From Blasia pusilla (taxonomy: Eukaryota > Marchantiophyta > Marchantiopsida > Blasiales): a stretch of 64,000 nt of DNA. The stretch spans positions 20,770,001 to 20,834,000 of the forward strand of contig CM114271.1 in the NCBI GenBank assembly GCA_050084515.1. Direction: 5' to 3'. The notes under the pieces are model-generated. The model worked only from the letters and a program-made list of their open reading frames with translations. It made no database searches and was not told the DNA's origin. Positions 44,039 to 57,100 of this stretch are shown in pieces. The position numbers and the translations under genes are program-made. Every line of letters starts with the position of its first letter. The stretch's first letter is position 1.

Positions 44039-45043
44039 TGTCGCGACCCTCATAACCAAACAACACCAAATACGCGCCAAGCGAAACATCAGAACTCAAA
44101 GGAACTCACGCCGCGAGGTTTGCGCTTTGGAGAGGCGTTTGGAAGAGTCTCTTGGAAAAGTCTAAGAGACGTAAACGTGGAACAGAGTTGTGCGTTTCAT
44201 GCGTTAGTGGTCGCGACCAGGAAACCTAGACCAAACGCGAGCCGAGACTTGAGATGAGTTGAGTCTTGGAGGTTGGTTGCCAAAGAGGTGAGAACCAGTT
44301 TGGAACACGGCTAGCGTTTGGGAGAATCTGACTGTGTTTAGGACCATAACGTTGAGCTCCGAGATGCGTTCGGGACAAGTAAGGACGCGTTGGAAAGCTG
44401 ATCTTGAGACGCTTCCAACGCACCAAAGATCTCAGCAAACGCATAAGTACAGGCTGAGATATTGGCCGAAAACGATTCAGAGAGCAATCGGGTTGAGGGC
44501 CAAGTGGTGTCTTCCCCTAAATGTAGGGGGCCCCGGAGATCCCCAGAAGTAATAGTAGGGGAGTACCTTCTCTGAGATGTCTCGGGAAACGAAACCCCAC
44601 TTTGGGCGCCAAACGGCGTTTGAGGGCAGATGAAACGGGAGTTTGGCGCTGAAACCCAAACCCAAACCTGATCCAAGGGAGTGGACTTTGTATGCCACAC
44701 TTGGATTCCAACCGAGATTCACGTGAGAGTCTTGGTGAGGAACTCATTGGATGTTCATCGGACGATTAGAACCGCTTAGGCGCGAAACGCCGTTTCAGTT
44801 CCTGAACCGACGAAAAGTCTGTCCCAAGTCTTTCGAGACTTGCCCGTGTTGGAAACCGCGAAACTAGGAAGGTTGAGCTTGAAGAGAGAGTCCGAGACGA
44901 GAACTCGGAAAGTAATCCCGCTGATTGATCCAAGACCCGACTAACCGGTGCGTGTTTGGATGCAGATTAGCGTTGAGAGCGTGACCTCAACGCACGCTTC
45001 GCAACAAACAAGATTAACGTTCAAGGAGAGTAGGCGCACGACA
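44039..45043 (+). repeat. 5' LTR of Ty3 chromovirus A, 1005 bp
   Basis: It begins TGTCGCGACCCTCATAACC and ends GTAGGCGCACGACA, followed after CG by TGGTATCGAGC, a one-base-deleted initiator tRNA-Met primer-binding site (45046-45056). It matches the LTR of element B (58215-59217) in length and structure. It is inserted in the second ORF region of the large CACTA element. Confidence 0.85.
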
Positions 45044-45045
45044 CG

Positions 45046-45056
45046 TGGTATCGAGC
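45046..45056 (+). other. Primer-binding site of chromovirus A
   Basis: TGGTATCGAGC is close to the canonical TGGTATCAGAGC that pairs with the 3' end of initiator tRNA-Met. It lies two bases after the LTR end, as usual for Ty3 elements. Confidence 0.7.
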
Positions 45057-45194
45057 AATTCCTTGATGAGCGTGAACTTAGGTCGTTGAAGATCTGGGCG
45101 TTTGGGGAGAACTCAAGGTAGCCGGAAGACCGCGACGCCGAGGAGGAACGCAAGAGGCGAGGAGGAGATCTGAGAAAAGGCGACGACTTCGCAA

Positions 45195-46640
45195 ATGGCG
45201 ACCAAGGGCGAAGAACCGAGAAACCGCGAGTCAAAGCAAAGAAGCCAAGAGCGAATCAATGACGGACCGAGAGCCGGAGGTGGAATTTGCGACTCGAAGT
45301 GCCGAGTCCCAGACATGAGGATGTTCCAACCGAAAATCTTTCGCGGGACCTTCGGGTCCAAACTTAAACGATCCGGCCTTTTATACCCAAATGATGGGAT
45401 TGATGAAGGTGATGGCGGACCAGATGGTGAAACAGAGCAAGGTGATCTCGAATTCAAGTCAAATGGAGCCTCTAGCTCGGCAAGAAGCTTTGTAAGACTA
45501 ATTTGCCAACGCCATTCACACAGAATGGGGCGTTCTCGGAAAGTGAGCGAAGTTTCTAACGGAACTCGAACTCTATTTCGAGCGCAAAGGCAGATGAACA
45601 AGACAAGGTGATCAGAAGCGGTCACGTTTACGAAGGATCACGCTCTCCATTGGTGGACGGCTCACCGGAAAGAACATCTAGGTCGTGGGAAAACGTTGAG
45701 TTGGGAAGATTTCAAGGAGTTGATTGGGAACCGATTCACTCCGGAATATCAGGAGTACCGCGATGGCATGGAGGTGGTGAGGTTGCGCCAGAGTGGATCA
45801 CTTGGTGCTTATGTGCGAGAGTTTAGTGCGCTCATGAGTGCACTTTCCACGGACGAACATACTAAAAAGGTGATCTTCCTAAGTGGGCTCAAACCGAGTG
45901 CCGAGAAGGCTCTCTTTCGTATGCCTCACATCCCAGAGACGTGCGCGGACCTCTTGAGACTAGCCGAGCGGATTGGGGACGATGAGGTCCAACACCCGAA
46001 ACCCTTTGAGACCAAAAGTTTTTCTAAGTTCTGAGAAGAATAAAGGGACATCCAAGAGGGTTTGGAATGGGGGTGAGCGCGACCACGGAGGGTCTCGCCC
46101 AAATGGCTAAACGAGTGGAACTCAACGCTGAAGCTTTAAGGGCCGCCGTTCTGACGAAGTCAACGAATGCCAAAGTGATTTGTTATAATTGTGGCGAACC
46201 CGGGCATATGGCTAAGGAATGTGTGAGGCCCAAGGTTAGTAAACCGAGTATGATTGCGTTTGCCGCTAAGCATTTATCGGAGGGAGATCTAGATACATCT
46301 CTACAAGTCACCAAGAGGACGCCCAATTTGGTTTACCTAGGATCCAAGATCGCTAATCGCGATGTGATGTTGCTCGTTGATACAGGTGCTTCGCACTCAT
46401 TCTTGAGTCCGAGAATCGTAAAAACGTTGGGATTGCCAACCACCAAAGCGGATGAACCCATTAGGGTAGGATTCGCGGGAGGAAAATCCCACCAGACATC
46501 AGATCTGGTTTTAGGGCTAGTTGTGAGATGCGGAGTATTTGAGTTGAAGGAGAATTTTCTGATTTTGCGAGATGGACGGTATCGACGGAGTCTTGGGAAC
46601 ACGTTCTTGGATGCGTATGAGGTGGAACGAGGCGGAGACC
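45195..46640 (+). pseudogene. Ty3 chromovirus A: gag, zinc knuckle and protease
   Basis: gag begins near 45195 (MATKGEEPRNRESK). After a frameshift its core continues at 45620-46034: FTKDHALHWW, LSWEDFKELIGNRFTPEYQE, then LGAYVREFSALMSALSTDEH. This is the retrotransposon gag capsid fold that packages the RNA. A CCHC zinc knuckle CYNCGEPGHMAKEC lies at 46181-46222. The aspartic protease motif VDTGASHSFLSPRIV lies at about 46376, and the frame ends with a GNTFLDAYE block near 46600. Frameshifts at ~45615 and ~46035 break the polyprotein. Confidence 0.9.
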
Positions 46641-46806
46641 TTTGAGGTTAAGCGTCTTGGTTAACGGCAAACGGATGGACGTCAGATTGGTTCGTGAGGT
46701 GCCTAGAAAGACGGAGTTGGTGAACGCCATCACGAGGACGAGTTTGGCGAGTTAGAGGAAGGATTCCTTTGCTTGATGAGACAGTAGAGGATGATGCAAG
46801 CGCAAG

Positions 46807-49680
46807 ATGCAGAGATCAGAACTCAGCTTCAAGGGAGATCCTGAAACACTCAAGAGAGTTGTGAAAGAATTTGAAGATGTGTTGACTAAGGAGCTTCCGA
46901 CTGAGTTGCCACCACATAGGGCGGTTGATCATAAGATTGAGGTGATACGGGGATCTCAACCACCTTCAAAGGCACCATATAGGTTGAATCAAGAGGAACT
47001 TGCTGAGTTGAAGAAACAGTTGGGTGAACTCCTAGAGAGGGGTTACATCCGAACGAGCAAGTCACCTTATGGGGCGCCCGTCCTCTTTGTCAAGAAGAAG
47101 GATGGGAAGTTGAGACTCTGTGTTGATTATCGGGCGCTGAATAAAGTGGCGGTAAGGAATAACTATCCTCTACCGAGGATGGATGACCTCTTTGATCGAT
47201 TGTCGGGTGCCAAGTATTTCAGCGGATTGACCTGAAATCAGGATATTATCAGATTCGGATTGCCGAAGCGGATGTAGAGAAGACTGCTGTAGGACGAGAT
47301 ACGGTTCGTTCGAGTTTGTAGTAATGCCTTTCGGTCTTTGTAATGCGCCTCCGACGCGTTTACCACTTTGATGAACTCCATCTTTCACAAGGAGACGGAT
47401 GAGTTTGTGATCATCTATATAGATGACATACTCATCTATTCGAAAACACTAGAGGAGCACGCTCGACATTTGAAGACGGTGTTTGAGAAACTTAGGGCGA
47501 ACAAGCTGTATGCGAATGCGGATAAGAGTGAGTTCGGTTTGACGAAGATCAAGTTCTTGGGACATGTGGTCAGTGCGGATGGAGTGAGTCCAGACATGGA
47601 AAAGGTGAGCGCGATTGCCGAATGGGAACCGCCTTCCACGGTGAAGGGGATGCGAAGGTTCATTGAGAGTCATCGATTTTACGGACATACGTGAAGAATT
47701 TTTCGGGCATAGTGAAACCTCTCACGGATTGGACCGCAAAGTTTGCCAATACTACATGGACCGAGGAAGTGGATAAAGCGTTCAATCGAGTCAAAGAGAT
47801 CCTCTCGCAGGAACCAGTTCTGAAACTGCCGGAGTTTGAACAACCGTTCGAGGTGCACACGGATGCTAGTGATTTCGCGATTGCAGGAATGTTGGTGCAA
47901 AAAGGGAGACCTGTAGCATACGAAAGCAAGAAGCTGACCGACACCGAAAGGAGATGGCCTACTCATGAGAAAGAGTTGTTTGCGGTGGTTCATTGCTTGA
48001 GGAAGTGGCGTCACTATTTGGGACTTCACAGACTCGAGTATTCACCGATAACATATCGCTCAAGTATTTTGAGACCAGGATCGCGTGGCGCCAAAACAAC
48101 CGGTGGCATGATACCTTGGTGTTGATGAATGTGGAGCTAATCCACAAGCTGGGAAAGACAATGTCATTCCGGATCGTTAAGTCGCAGGATGAACACATGC
48201 CATCGACACAAGTGTTGAGAGCAATGTTCCCTAATGAAACAGACCTGGAAAGAAGGATTCGTGAAGGATACATGAAGGATGAGCAAGCGAGGGAGTACCT
48301 TGGGAAGTTAAAGCGGGGCGAAAAGGTGGCCAATCTGAGTTTGAGACACGGCTTGCTAAGGTTTAAGCAGAGCAGGATCTATGTAGGCCAAGGCAAGCTA
48401 CGAACCAAGGTGTTTGTGGAATGTCATGATGGACCTTTGGCGGGACACAAAGGGGAGAAATCCACTCTTGTTGTTTTGTCTAAGAGGTTCTTCTGGCCCA
48501 ACATGAAGGAAGATGTTGCTCAATATGTGAAAACATGCGTGACCGCCAAAGCGAACCAGCGTGTCTTATGCGAAGAAACAAGGTTTACTTCATCCTTTGC
48601 CAATCCCGGAGGGACCCTTGCAAAGCATTAGCATGGATTTCATTACGAGTCTTCCAGAATCTGAGGGATACAACGCTATACTTGTGATAGTTGATCGGTT
48701 TAGCAAGTTGGGGAGGTTTGTGCCGACGAGAGAGTGCGACGCCCACGCGACTTCGACTATTCCTGGATGGTTGGTGGCGTCGCACGGATTGCCTAGGAGC
48801 ATTGTGTCCGATTGGGATCTGAAGTTTACAAAGTGCCTTTTGGAAACATCTATTCAGGAGGTTCCGGACCAAACTCAGCTTTAGTACGGCCTTCCATCCT
48901 CAAACGGATGGGCAAACGGAAAAAGTAAACTCGGTCGTAAACCAATACTTACGGAATTACGTGAGTGCGGACCAAAGAGATTGGGCCAAGTGGTTAAGTA
49001 TGGCTGAGTATTGTTACAACTCGACTAAGCATTCTCGCAACCGAGAATCTCCGTTTTTCTGGCGTATCAAAGAGAACCATAAGGGCCTCTTGACTTAGCT
49101 CTTCGAAGGGCAATACATCGACACACACTCGTCAAGCAAACGGCGGAATGTTTGTTAGTGGAAATGCAGGAACAACAAGAGCGAAGCGAGAGAAAGTCTC
49201 GCCAAGGCTCAACTAAGGTACGTAAAGCATGCTAACAAAAGTTGGCGCCATGTGAGTTTCAAGTTGGGGAACAAGTGTGGTTGAGTGTTAAGAATCTCAC
49301 TCTTCCGAAAGAATTTCTCGAAATTGTCACCAAGTATCTTTGGACCGTATGTGATCAAGGCAAAGCCGTTTGAGGATGTGTACACGTTGAGCCGCTAAAC
49401 GAGTTCAAGATTCACCCGACTTTCCATGTGTCATTATTGAAGAAGTATCTTCAAGATAATGTGCGCCCGGAGCGAAGGAGGATGTTGAGACCACAACCGG
49501 TCATCGTAAATGAGGAACCGAGTTCGAGGTTGAGACTATTCTGCGTTCCAGACGTAGGGCCACCAATCTGAGTACTTGGTCAAGTGGAAAGGCTATCATG
49601 TGAAAGAGGCGACTTGGATTATGGAGGCGGATCTAGAAACATGCGCAAGAAGCATTGCGTGACTTCATATGGATGCAAGA
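46807..49680 (+). pseudogene. Ty3 chromovirus A: RT, RNase H, integrase and chromodomain
   Basis: RT shows [39 protein letters not shown] and the catalytic YIDD at 47416-47427. RNase H starts with VHTDASDFAIAGMLVQKGRP and has EKELFAVVHCLRKWRHYLG. Integrase has the C-terminal half of the zinc finger (MKEDVAQYVKTC), core MDFITSLPESEGYNAILVIV DRFSK, and near 48900 HPQTDGQTEKVNSVVNQYLR. At 49500-49680 chromodomain words EYLVKWKGYHVKEATWIMEA can be read only by changing frame. Frameshifts (for example near 47235, 47345, 47690, 48050, 49520) leave no intact protein. The chromodomain marks it as a chromovirus, which targets heterochromatin. Confidence 0.92.
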
Positions 49681-49689
49681 AAGGCACGT

Positions 49690-50387
49690 GCGTTAGTACA
49701 TGGTGAAGCAATGGACATAACTTGTGACCGGAAAGCTTGGGCCGATAACCCATTGTAACTAGAAAGGTTTAGTTGTTGCAATAAAGAAGACATGGATTTG
49801 GAGATTCGATGCTTGTATTGTAATTTTGAGTTTGGTTTGTGCAAGGCAATGAGTAGTTCTTCATATGCTTAGGATGTAAGTCAAGGAGACCAAACAATGA
49901 GTATTTGAGGTGAGAGCTTGTATTCGAGATAAGGCATCTAGATCGGGACCAAGTGTTGAAGTACTAGCATTTGGGCTCGCCCTAACGCCGGGCGGGGGCA
50001 GATGAGTCTGTCTTGGGGTTTGTGGTGATCTCATTCATGTTTCATGACTGAACTTAGTGACGCGCCTAGGTGGAATACAGGTGACCCAAAAGTAGTACTG
50101 AGTTGGCTAGGTAGACAAAGGTTGTTTACAAATAGTGAGTGAAGTGTTAGGTTGCGGACTTAGTGAGCTTATTTTGATAGTTAGATTAGTTTGGCGTAAC
50201 TAGTCTAGGCTCATCGTAAAGCGAAGCTAATAAGTCTAAGTGCTGCAAGCGACAAACCTAAGACTTAAGCCAAAAAGAGGAATTGCGGGTTAGCTACCAG
50301 AACGCGATTCTGTGTTAAGGGGTCGGCTTCCCAGAACTTAACATCAATAAGGTTTGCGTTGATGAGGACATCAACCTTCTAAGGAGG
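49690..50387 (+). other. 3' untranslated region of chromovirus A, lacking a 3' LTR
   Basis: The stretch is collinear with 59890-59250 (minus) of element B, including the word CGCCGGGCGGGGGCAGAT and the end GATGAGGACATCAACCTT. In element B the LTR follows within a few bases of a purine-rich tract. In A the sequence stops at CTAAGGAGG and a palindrome follows. The whole 3' LTR is absent. Confidence 0.75.
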
Positions 50388-50392
50388 CTCAT

Positions 50393-50430
50393 TTATTGGC
50401 TCATTTCCTTGCAAGGAAATGAGCCAATAA
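50393..50430. repeat. Perfect 38-bp palindrome at the truncated end of chromovirus A
   Basis: TTATTGGCTCATTTCCTTG (50393-50411) is followed with no spacer by its exact complement (50412-50430). It lies exactly between the truncated retrotransposon and the resumed CACTA sequence. A shorter GGCTCATTT word immediately precedes it. Confidence 0.9.
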
Positions 50431-50468
50431 TCAAAATATTGTATTACTCATGAACTTTATCATAAAAA

Positions 50469-51119
50469 CTAGGGAATGCCAAGATGACTTACATCAAGTC
50501 CACCTAGACCTGCGTGGCCAAAGTAATTTAAAGTTTGGACCTTGGCCTTTGCTCGAGCCATCTTTTCTGCCTTCATTTTGCCCTCCTCAGAAAGCCAATA
50601 ATCTACAAATCGTGCCCATGACTTCTCATCAATATGAGGGTGACACGAGATAGCGCAATGTGCCCCATGTAGTGTCCAATAGTTATTTACATTGGACCGT
50701 TCAATTTTCAAGAGTTGTGCTATTTTCTTCTTCATGAAATCGAGAGAAAGTGATGGTGCACTCACATACGTGTATGCCTCAACAATGTGATTCTGGACTG
50801 CATCCATGGTGATAGGATTCTGTTTACTAATCTCAATGCATGACAAGTCCAAGTACCTAATCGCCCATACCTTCAATTCATTCAGCCAAGGCTCATAACC
50901 TGGCACTTTAGGCGATGGAACACCATTAGGCATGAGTTTGCATCTAGGTTTTAAATTTTTCTCCTTCCTCATGGAGACATCGCGTGCCCATAAGTCACGC
51001 TTAGTGCGACTCCTTGTTCTCCTACAAGTGAAGACACCACCATTCCATTTCATGATGTCAGAATGAAGTAAGGACTTCTGAGAACTCACTATATAAGAAT
51101 CATGTTGAACTAAATACAA
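50469..51119 (-). pseudogene. CACTA second ORF, plant-transposase (PF03004-like) segment
   Basis: The 216-codon frame contains RTRSRTKRDLWARD, VPGYEPWLNELKVWAIRYLD, then HCAISCHPHIDEKSWARFVD YWLSEEGKMKAEKMARAKAK. The W-x-x-F-V-x-Y-W-x-S-E-E-G-K-x...K-x-x-R-A block is the signature of the plant En/Spm second-ORF protein (Transposase_24 type). The protein binds subterminal repeats and acts with TNP2. The continuation toward the C-terminus is displaced to 44.0-42.4 kb by chromovirus A. Confidence 0.6.
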
Positions 51120-51124
51120 TCTAA

Positions 51125-52440
51125 AAGAAAAGTTTCCCTATTATTAATTCAGGATCTATCAAAATTTTTAACACATGGATTATGAACTTTGCATATACAT
51201 CGCAAACCTACATAATATGCACTAAGAAACTCACCACATGATTTCTGAAAACCATGCTTGAAATTCTGTTTAATCGGAATCGGACCAGCGTAATCAGTTT
51301 TGAAATGTGAAATTCAAACCAAACAATGCAGGAGCCAAACAAACACACATCTGAACTTAAAATGCAAAGCAAGAAGACTTGGTAATCTGATATTAGACAA
51401 CCAAATAGAGATTTTTCCAAAACTACAGAAGTGTAGACTAAACATTCGAGGTGCTACTTAAACATGTATGTGAGGTTATGGGAAAAAAATTTTGGCTGTA
51501 AAATCAAGAACGGAACAACTATCATCTGCATAAGGGGAAGTATTATCTCAAAACCAGAAACTTGGACCATTTTATGAGCCATTTGATCAAATATGTGGTG
51601 TACTCACACCAGGAACTAGAACCTATAAAAATTGGTCTAAATTTGATCATAGATCTTGTGTACTCAGACATGGAAGTACAACCTATAAAATCTGGTCTGA
51701 AATCTATTCTCTATGGAGCACCATACCATCCTTCTAAATCAAGACCTTTGATTGTTACTTATGTACAGTCCACTTTATCATATATTTGGTTGACGATTAA
51801 TGGAGAAACAGAAATCAGAAACACTAACTAAACAACGCAAGAGCCATTTGAACATACAAATGACATAAGAAAACAAGCATGTCATCTCCCTAAAGCCAAG
51901 AATGTAGAATGTAGACATAGAAGTGATGTGTATGTGCTAAAATTAGTGCCTATAAAATCTGGAAAACTAACTACCCAGGTATCATCACTCGATAGTCGGT
52001 AATATAGACTCTATAATCATTTGAGCATAAGTGAATGCTGAAAAGGGAGCAAAGGGAGCAACCAAACGAGACTTTTCCAAGGCCGAACGCTGGTGGCTAC
52101 TCAATCACGGATGCCTTCAACTCAAAAAGGCTAGTACCCATCAAATCTGCCCTCTTACTACCGGAATCCTATCAAATAGAGCTCGACATAATTGTGCAAT
52201 CAATAAAAATTGCATGTCCATGTTCTCTCCATTGTACACAATTACCTGTAGAAGCACCTACTTGTGGTGGCACATTCTCTGATAGGCTAGGTGTGGCGCA
52301 CGACTGGGATCTACTGCAATACAATTGGTCGTGTGGATTCCCGCTGGTCAATGGAGGCGCCAAAGGTGTTGGAGGCGACGGTTGGGATGGCCCATGTCCC
52401 TTGTATCCACAAAAAAATGCGAGTGATCATGATCACTCTA
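51125..52440. other. CACTA interior between coding segments
   Basis: Mostly AT-rich, probably introns of the second ORF. Plus-strand frames at 51562-51831 and 52031-52532 have no domain and overlap the minus-strand transposon gene, so I do not call them. A diverged ~65-bp internal repeat (ACTCAGAC.TGGAAGTACAACCTATAAAA.TCTGGTCT) occurs at about 51605 and 51660. Confidence 0.4.
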
Positions 52441-52444
52441 AGTT

Positions 52445-52809
52445 TCAATTATTTGAAAAAACATTAGAAGATGGGAAGGGTGGAACAGCAAGCTTACTTA
52501 CCCACGGGGATGGCATGGTCATGGAAGATTGAGCTCCATTCGACCATGGTGGTTGAAATTGAGTATCATATCCCATTGGTGACTGCATCATCATGGGTAC
52601 CCACCACGGCATCTGACTTTCAGCCCAAGGGGGGGCGGGTGGGAGTATGCTTGCGAAGACATTGCGCCCATTGATGGAGCTACGTCTAATGGCTGCACAA
52701 GCAAGTAGACATGTAACAGTTACAAAACAAATCTTATTACCAATTGATGAATTCAAGAGTTCGAGAAGTCATAACAACAAGTTACACATCCACTGAAGTT
52801 GAAATACCA

Positions 52810-52854
<45 letters not shown>

Positions 52855-53600
52855 TTTCCATGTATTTTATGACTTTACCGCCTCATTTGTAAGGGTGGAA
52901 ACCCGTACCAGTACACTTTCTGGTTTGGATAACTTAAGTGGTCACTCCTTTGCTTAGGTCTATTTGAAGTAGACATATCATTGAGTTAATACATATTACA
53001 TAACTCTGGAAATCAAAAACAACCAAAAAAAACAAGAAGATATGAAGAGAACATACTCTCCCATCCTCCAACCACAAATCGTTGTCCTCATCAACCTCCA
53101 AGAAGTCCATATCTAGAAGTGGACTATAGTGCGGGTCCTTAGGATCACTATCTGAAAAATCTCCTTGACTATTCTCTGGTGATATAATTTTTTAGTGGAC
53201 TTCTCCTCCAACCGTACACTACGCCTCTGTGGAAGAGTAGGACTCCAGAATGGCAATGGCCTTCACCACTCTTGGTTTAGCAACCCTTCAAAAAAAACTT
53301 CAAATTTAGTGAGACTTCAGCATGTACGAAACCATCACCAGCATGCTACACTTGCCAAAATAAAGTGAACGATAAAGGTTATCCAACATCACTCTTATCC
53401 TTCAACCCACCAAAGAACTCTGCCTCTTTTGCCTTTCTCTCTCTCACCCTACGATTACTCTCTTCCTCGTATGGATTAGGACATTGGTCAGCACTATCTA
53501 CACTATCCCACAATGAACTCCAATTGGAATCCACAATCACATCTGTCATATCATATGCACCGTTCCAGCGTATGCCTTCCTTTGGAGGCAACAAGTTAGC
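52445..53600 (-). pseudogene. CACTA second ORF, N-terminal segments
   Basis: Two readable minus-strand pieces lie in order. 53379-53594 reads IRWNGAYDMTDVIVDSNWSS, then a charged stretch (EEESNRRVRERKAKEAEF). 52445-52756 has a proline- and tryptophan-rich part (PPAPPWAESQMPWWVPMMM). Their position between TNP2 and the PF03004-like segment fits the low-complexity N-terminal half of the TNPA-type protein. Recognition rests on position and composition. Confidence 0.4.
52813..52852. repeat. (GA)20 microsatellite
   Basis: An uninterrupted GA dinucleotide run of 40 bp lies inside an intron-like part of the CACTA element. It is likely length-variable. Confidence 0.95.
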
Positions 53601-54106
53601 AAGAGTGACACCTAAAATGCTCTTTGTTTCAGAGTTTTACTTGCTACCAAAATATTGAGTCTTGCATGCCACAAATGTAGGAGTTAAATTTCTTTCCTCC
53701 ACATGTACTTACCTGCACACAACATAAGCACCACGCTAGCCTTGCTTGCCTACACGGAGGCAGCTCATAGAGGTTGTAACCCTGCTTATAGCTGTTACAT
53801 ACTTGCAAACATAAAGGACCATCCTCCGATGCAAAACATATGACACTCAATGTCAAGAGGGTAGTAACAAAGATATTCTCAAACCTCCCCATAACATAAG
53901 TCGAATATTTCAATTACAAAACAAGAAACTTAAGGGTGGTACCGTAGATACAACTAACAATTGTGCTACTCTGATTCTGAGTTATCAGAGTCCGAATCAC
54001 GACCATGTACCATATCGCAAACATGGATTATTGGCACATGTTGAACATCCACCCTAGCTGCTTCCATTTCTGCTTCACTCAGGACTGTAGCTCCTAAGGT
54101 GCTTAC

Positions 54107-57100
54107 TTATGGTAGGTTTCTTGGTTCCATGCATGTGGTATGGAGGGTGGGAAAAGCACTACAAGATCCATCTAATGATTCTATATCCTCAAAAAACACT
54201 CTACGAGCTCTAGCTTCCTTCCTCCTTACCACTTTCCATCCTCCACCCTCTTGAGCATCTCCATAGAACACTTGTTGCACTTGTGAAGGGAATAAAAATG
54301 GTTGGTGATCTAATGGCTCACACGATCTTAAGTTGGCCGACAAGAATCTCTCCTTGTCGGTTTTCATGGACCCTACTCTAGCATCCCAATCTGCCCTTAC
54401 CCACCGCCCTCGCATCAATATTATGGGTTGGTCTACAAGCCCATAATCAAGGAGGATAATATTGACCAAGACCCCAACATATGAGTATAAGCAATTCTGA
54501 TTGGGACTTTTCTCATCCGTAAATACAACACCTATTCCATTGTCATAAGTGTAGAATGGTATACCACCACTTGGTCCTTCGACCATGTAGTGGTTACCGT
54601 ATGCTTTCATACTCTTGTATAAAAGTGCTTTGCTATTAGGAGGGATAGATAACAATAATAAGTGAGCATCCGGGTCCTTTGAGTCGACAATTGCATCTTG
54701 GGTTATGGCAGGGCGAATCCACTTTTCAAAAGGAATGTCTCTTGAACTTGATTGATATCTCCTGTTCAAAATCAAGGCTTCTGGTATTAGTACATGGATA
54801 TTGTCGTTATTGTCAAATAACGACAAATAAATAGAAATAGACAAGCTCACTAAACATAAGCCCTATGTATCTAAACCACAACCATTGTAAGCATGTACCA
54901 TAGACAACTACCTTTGCCATTCCACCATAGCCTCCGTATTATGTAACACATAATGATGTGCTAAATTGATCATTTCTCACGAAAGTTGAATAGGAATACC
55001 CGCACCTTCTAGCTCCTCACCAACGATGCCCTCTTCCTCTCCATCATCCCACATTCGAGTCCGCACATCCTTGAACCTTTTCATATACTCCACCACAAAT
55101 CCTAATGCCTCGTCCTTCATATACCCTTCAGCCATACACCCCTCTCGCCTAGTTTTAGACCATACAATTTTTTTCATATATCCCATGTACCACTCCATTG
55201 GATACATCCACCGACATGCTACCGGCCCACAAATGTCCAACTCTTCTATGACATGAATCAACAAATGAGTCATCACATCAAAGAAAGACGGGGGGAAATG
55301 TATTTCAAGGGGACAAAGGGTAATGGCAGTCTACCCTTGGAGCTTGACAAATAAAGTAGGATCGTACACCTTTGCACACACCATTCTAAAAATGCCTGAT
55401 AGTCTAATAACAGTCATCCTTACATCTTCTTTCAAAAGACCTCGGATGCAATAAGGAAGGACTTGTTGAATGAACACATGGAAGTCATGTGATTTCAAAT
55501 TGCCCAACTTCCGATTAACCACATGCTTGCACAGTTCTCCGCAATAACCAAATGGCACTTTCAAATTATGAACCCTCGAAAGGAATGTATTCAAGTCCTA
55601 GGGAGATAGACAATAATCAGAAAGAGGTTTAACCAATACTTTGGCTCTAGTGGGGTGGGGTTGCAACCATAAATGACTTCAAATCCCACCGGCCTCCATA
55701 TCTCTTCTGACTTTCACTGTATCTTTCACCCCAAACAAGGTCTTAACCAGATTCTCGGAAATATTTTTTCTCCACGTGCATTACATCTAATGTATGATGT
55801 TTAAGCAAATTTTGAAAGGATCATGAAGGAATATGTTGCAATTCTCAATTTTAACATAATATATTGTTGCCACACTCAAATCGAACAAAGGCTATTCTCA
55901 TCTATAACGACTATTTTGTGAAACAAAGGAAGAATATACAAGATAGGATGCTAGCCAGTAAGGTAGCGAATATAGTATACTCAACCTTTTCACTCCACTC
56001 CTCTTGTAAGGATCACTAGGACCATCTTCTCAACCTCCACTCTCATCATATATCTTTTTTTATTTGCCCATACAATAATTTCTTCGGAAAGGAGTCAAGG
56101 CACATGTGGTCTAAGTTCTGCACTCCCATTGAAATGAGATCCATACCTACGAGTCCTCCACTCATGGTTCATGGCAAGATACCGACGGTGACAACCATAT
56201 ATGGGTTTGCCACAAGACTTTGAGAAATCTCAATCAACCCGAGGCCCACATATAGTGCATCCTAGTTTTCCACCGTGGCTCTGCCCAGAGATGGTTCCAT
56301 ATGTTGGGTAGTCATTTATCGTCCATAGTAAGCTAGCCTTGAACGTGAAGTTTTCCAACTTCCGCCTAATTTCCGAACATCATGAAATTGAACCCCTTTC
56401 CACATTTCCTAGAACTCTTCTACTAAAGGAAGCAAGAACATGTCTATATTTTTTCCATTTACACTCTCCTTTCCCGGTATGATGAAGCAAAGCATAACAA
56501 AGAACTTTTTTTCTGGAGCCAAGGAAGCATATTATAGTTAACAACAAGCACCGGCCATGTTGACCACAAGCTCAACTTATCTGAAAATGGATTCACACCA
56601 TCAAGCGCTAGCCCAAACCTGAAATTCCTCTTATCCTCATTAAAGTCAAGATATAAGTGGTCCATATGTCGCCATGCCTTGCAATCATTAGTATGTCTTA
56701 CTAAATTGTCCTTGCTTTGATTCAAGGGGGCCCAAGTTAACAATTCAGATAGAGTCCTACATCTAAACATACGTCTCAGCCGAGGAATGACGGGAAAATG
56801 CCGTAACACCTTATATGGTACCAGTGTTCTACCCATTTTCCTGAACCTTCGCTTCCCACATAGTGGACATATTTTTGCATCCGCCAAATCACCCCTGAAT
56901 AAAACACATCCTGTTGGACACGCATGGATGCTATTGTATCCTAAGCCCAGTTTAGTTATAAGATTTTTAGCAACATAATAACTTGGTGGGACCAAATTAC
57001 TCATGGGCAGGACCAGCTTGCAAAGGAGCTTCAAGATTTCATCGATTGCAATGTTTGGGACACTGTGAGTGGTTTGGATGTTGAAGAGTAACATCACAAA

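Noticed and set aside
44338-44747. Overlapping minus-strand ORFs up to 120 codons in the A LTR
   Set aside because: They lie wholly inside the LTR, on the strand opposite to the element, with equivalents in the other LTRs broken.
52031-52532. 165-codon plus-strand ORF
   Set aside because: It is antisense to the CACTA second ORF and its introns and has no domain.
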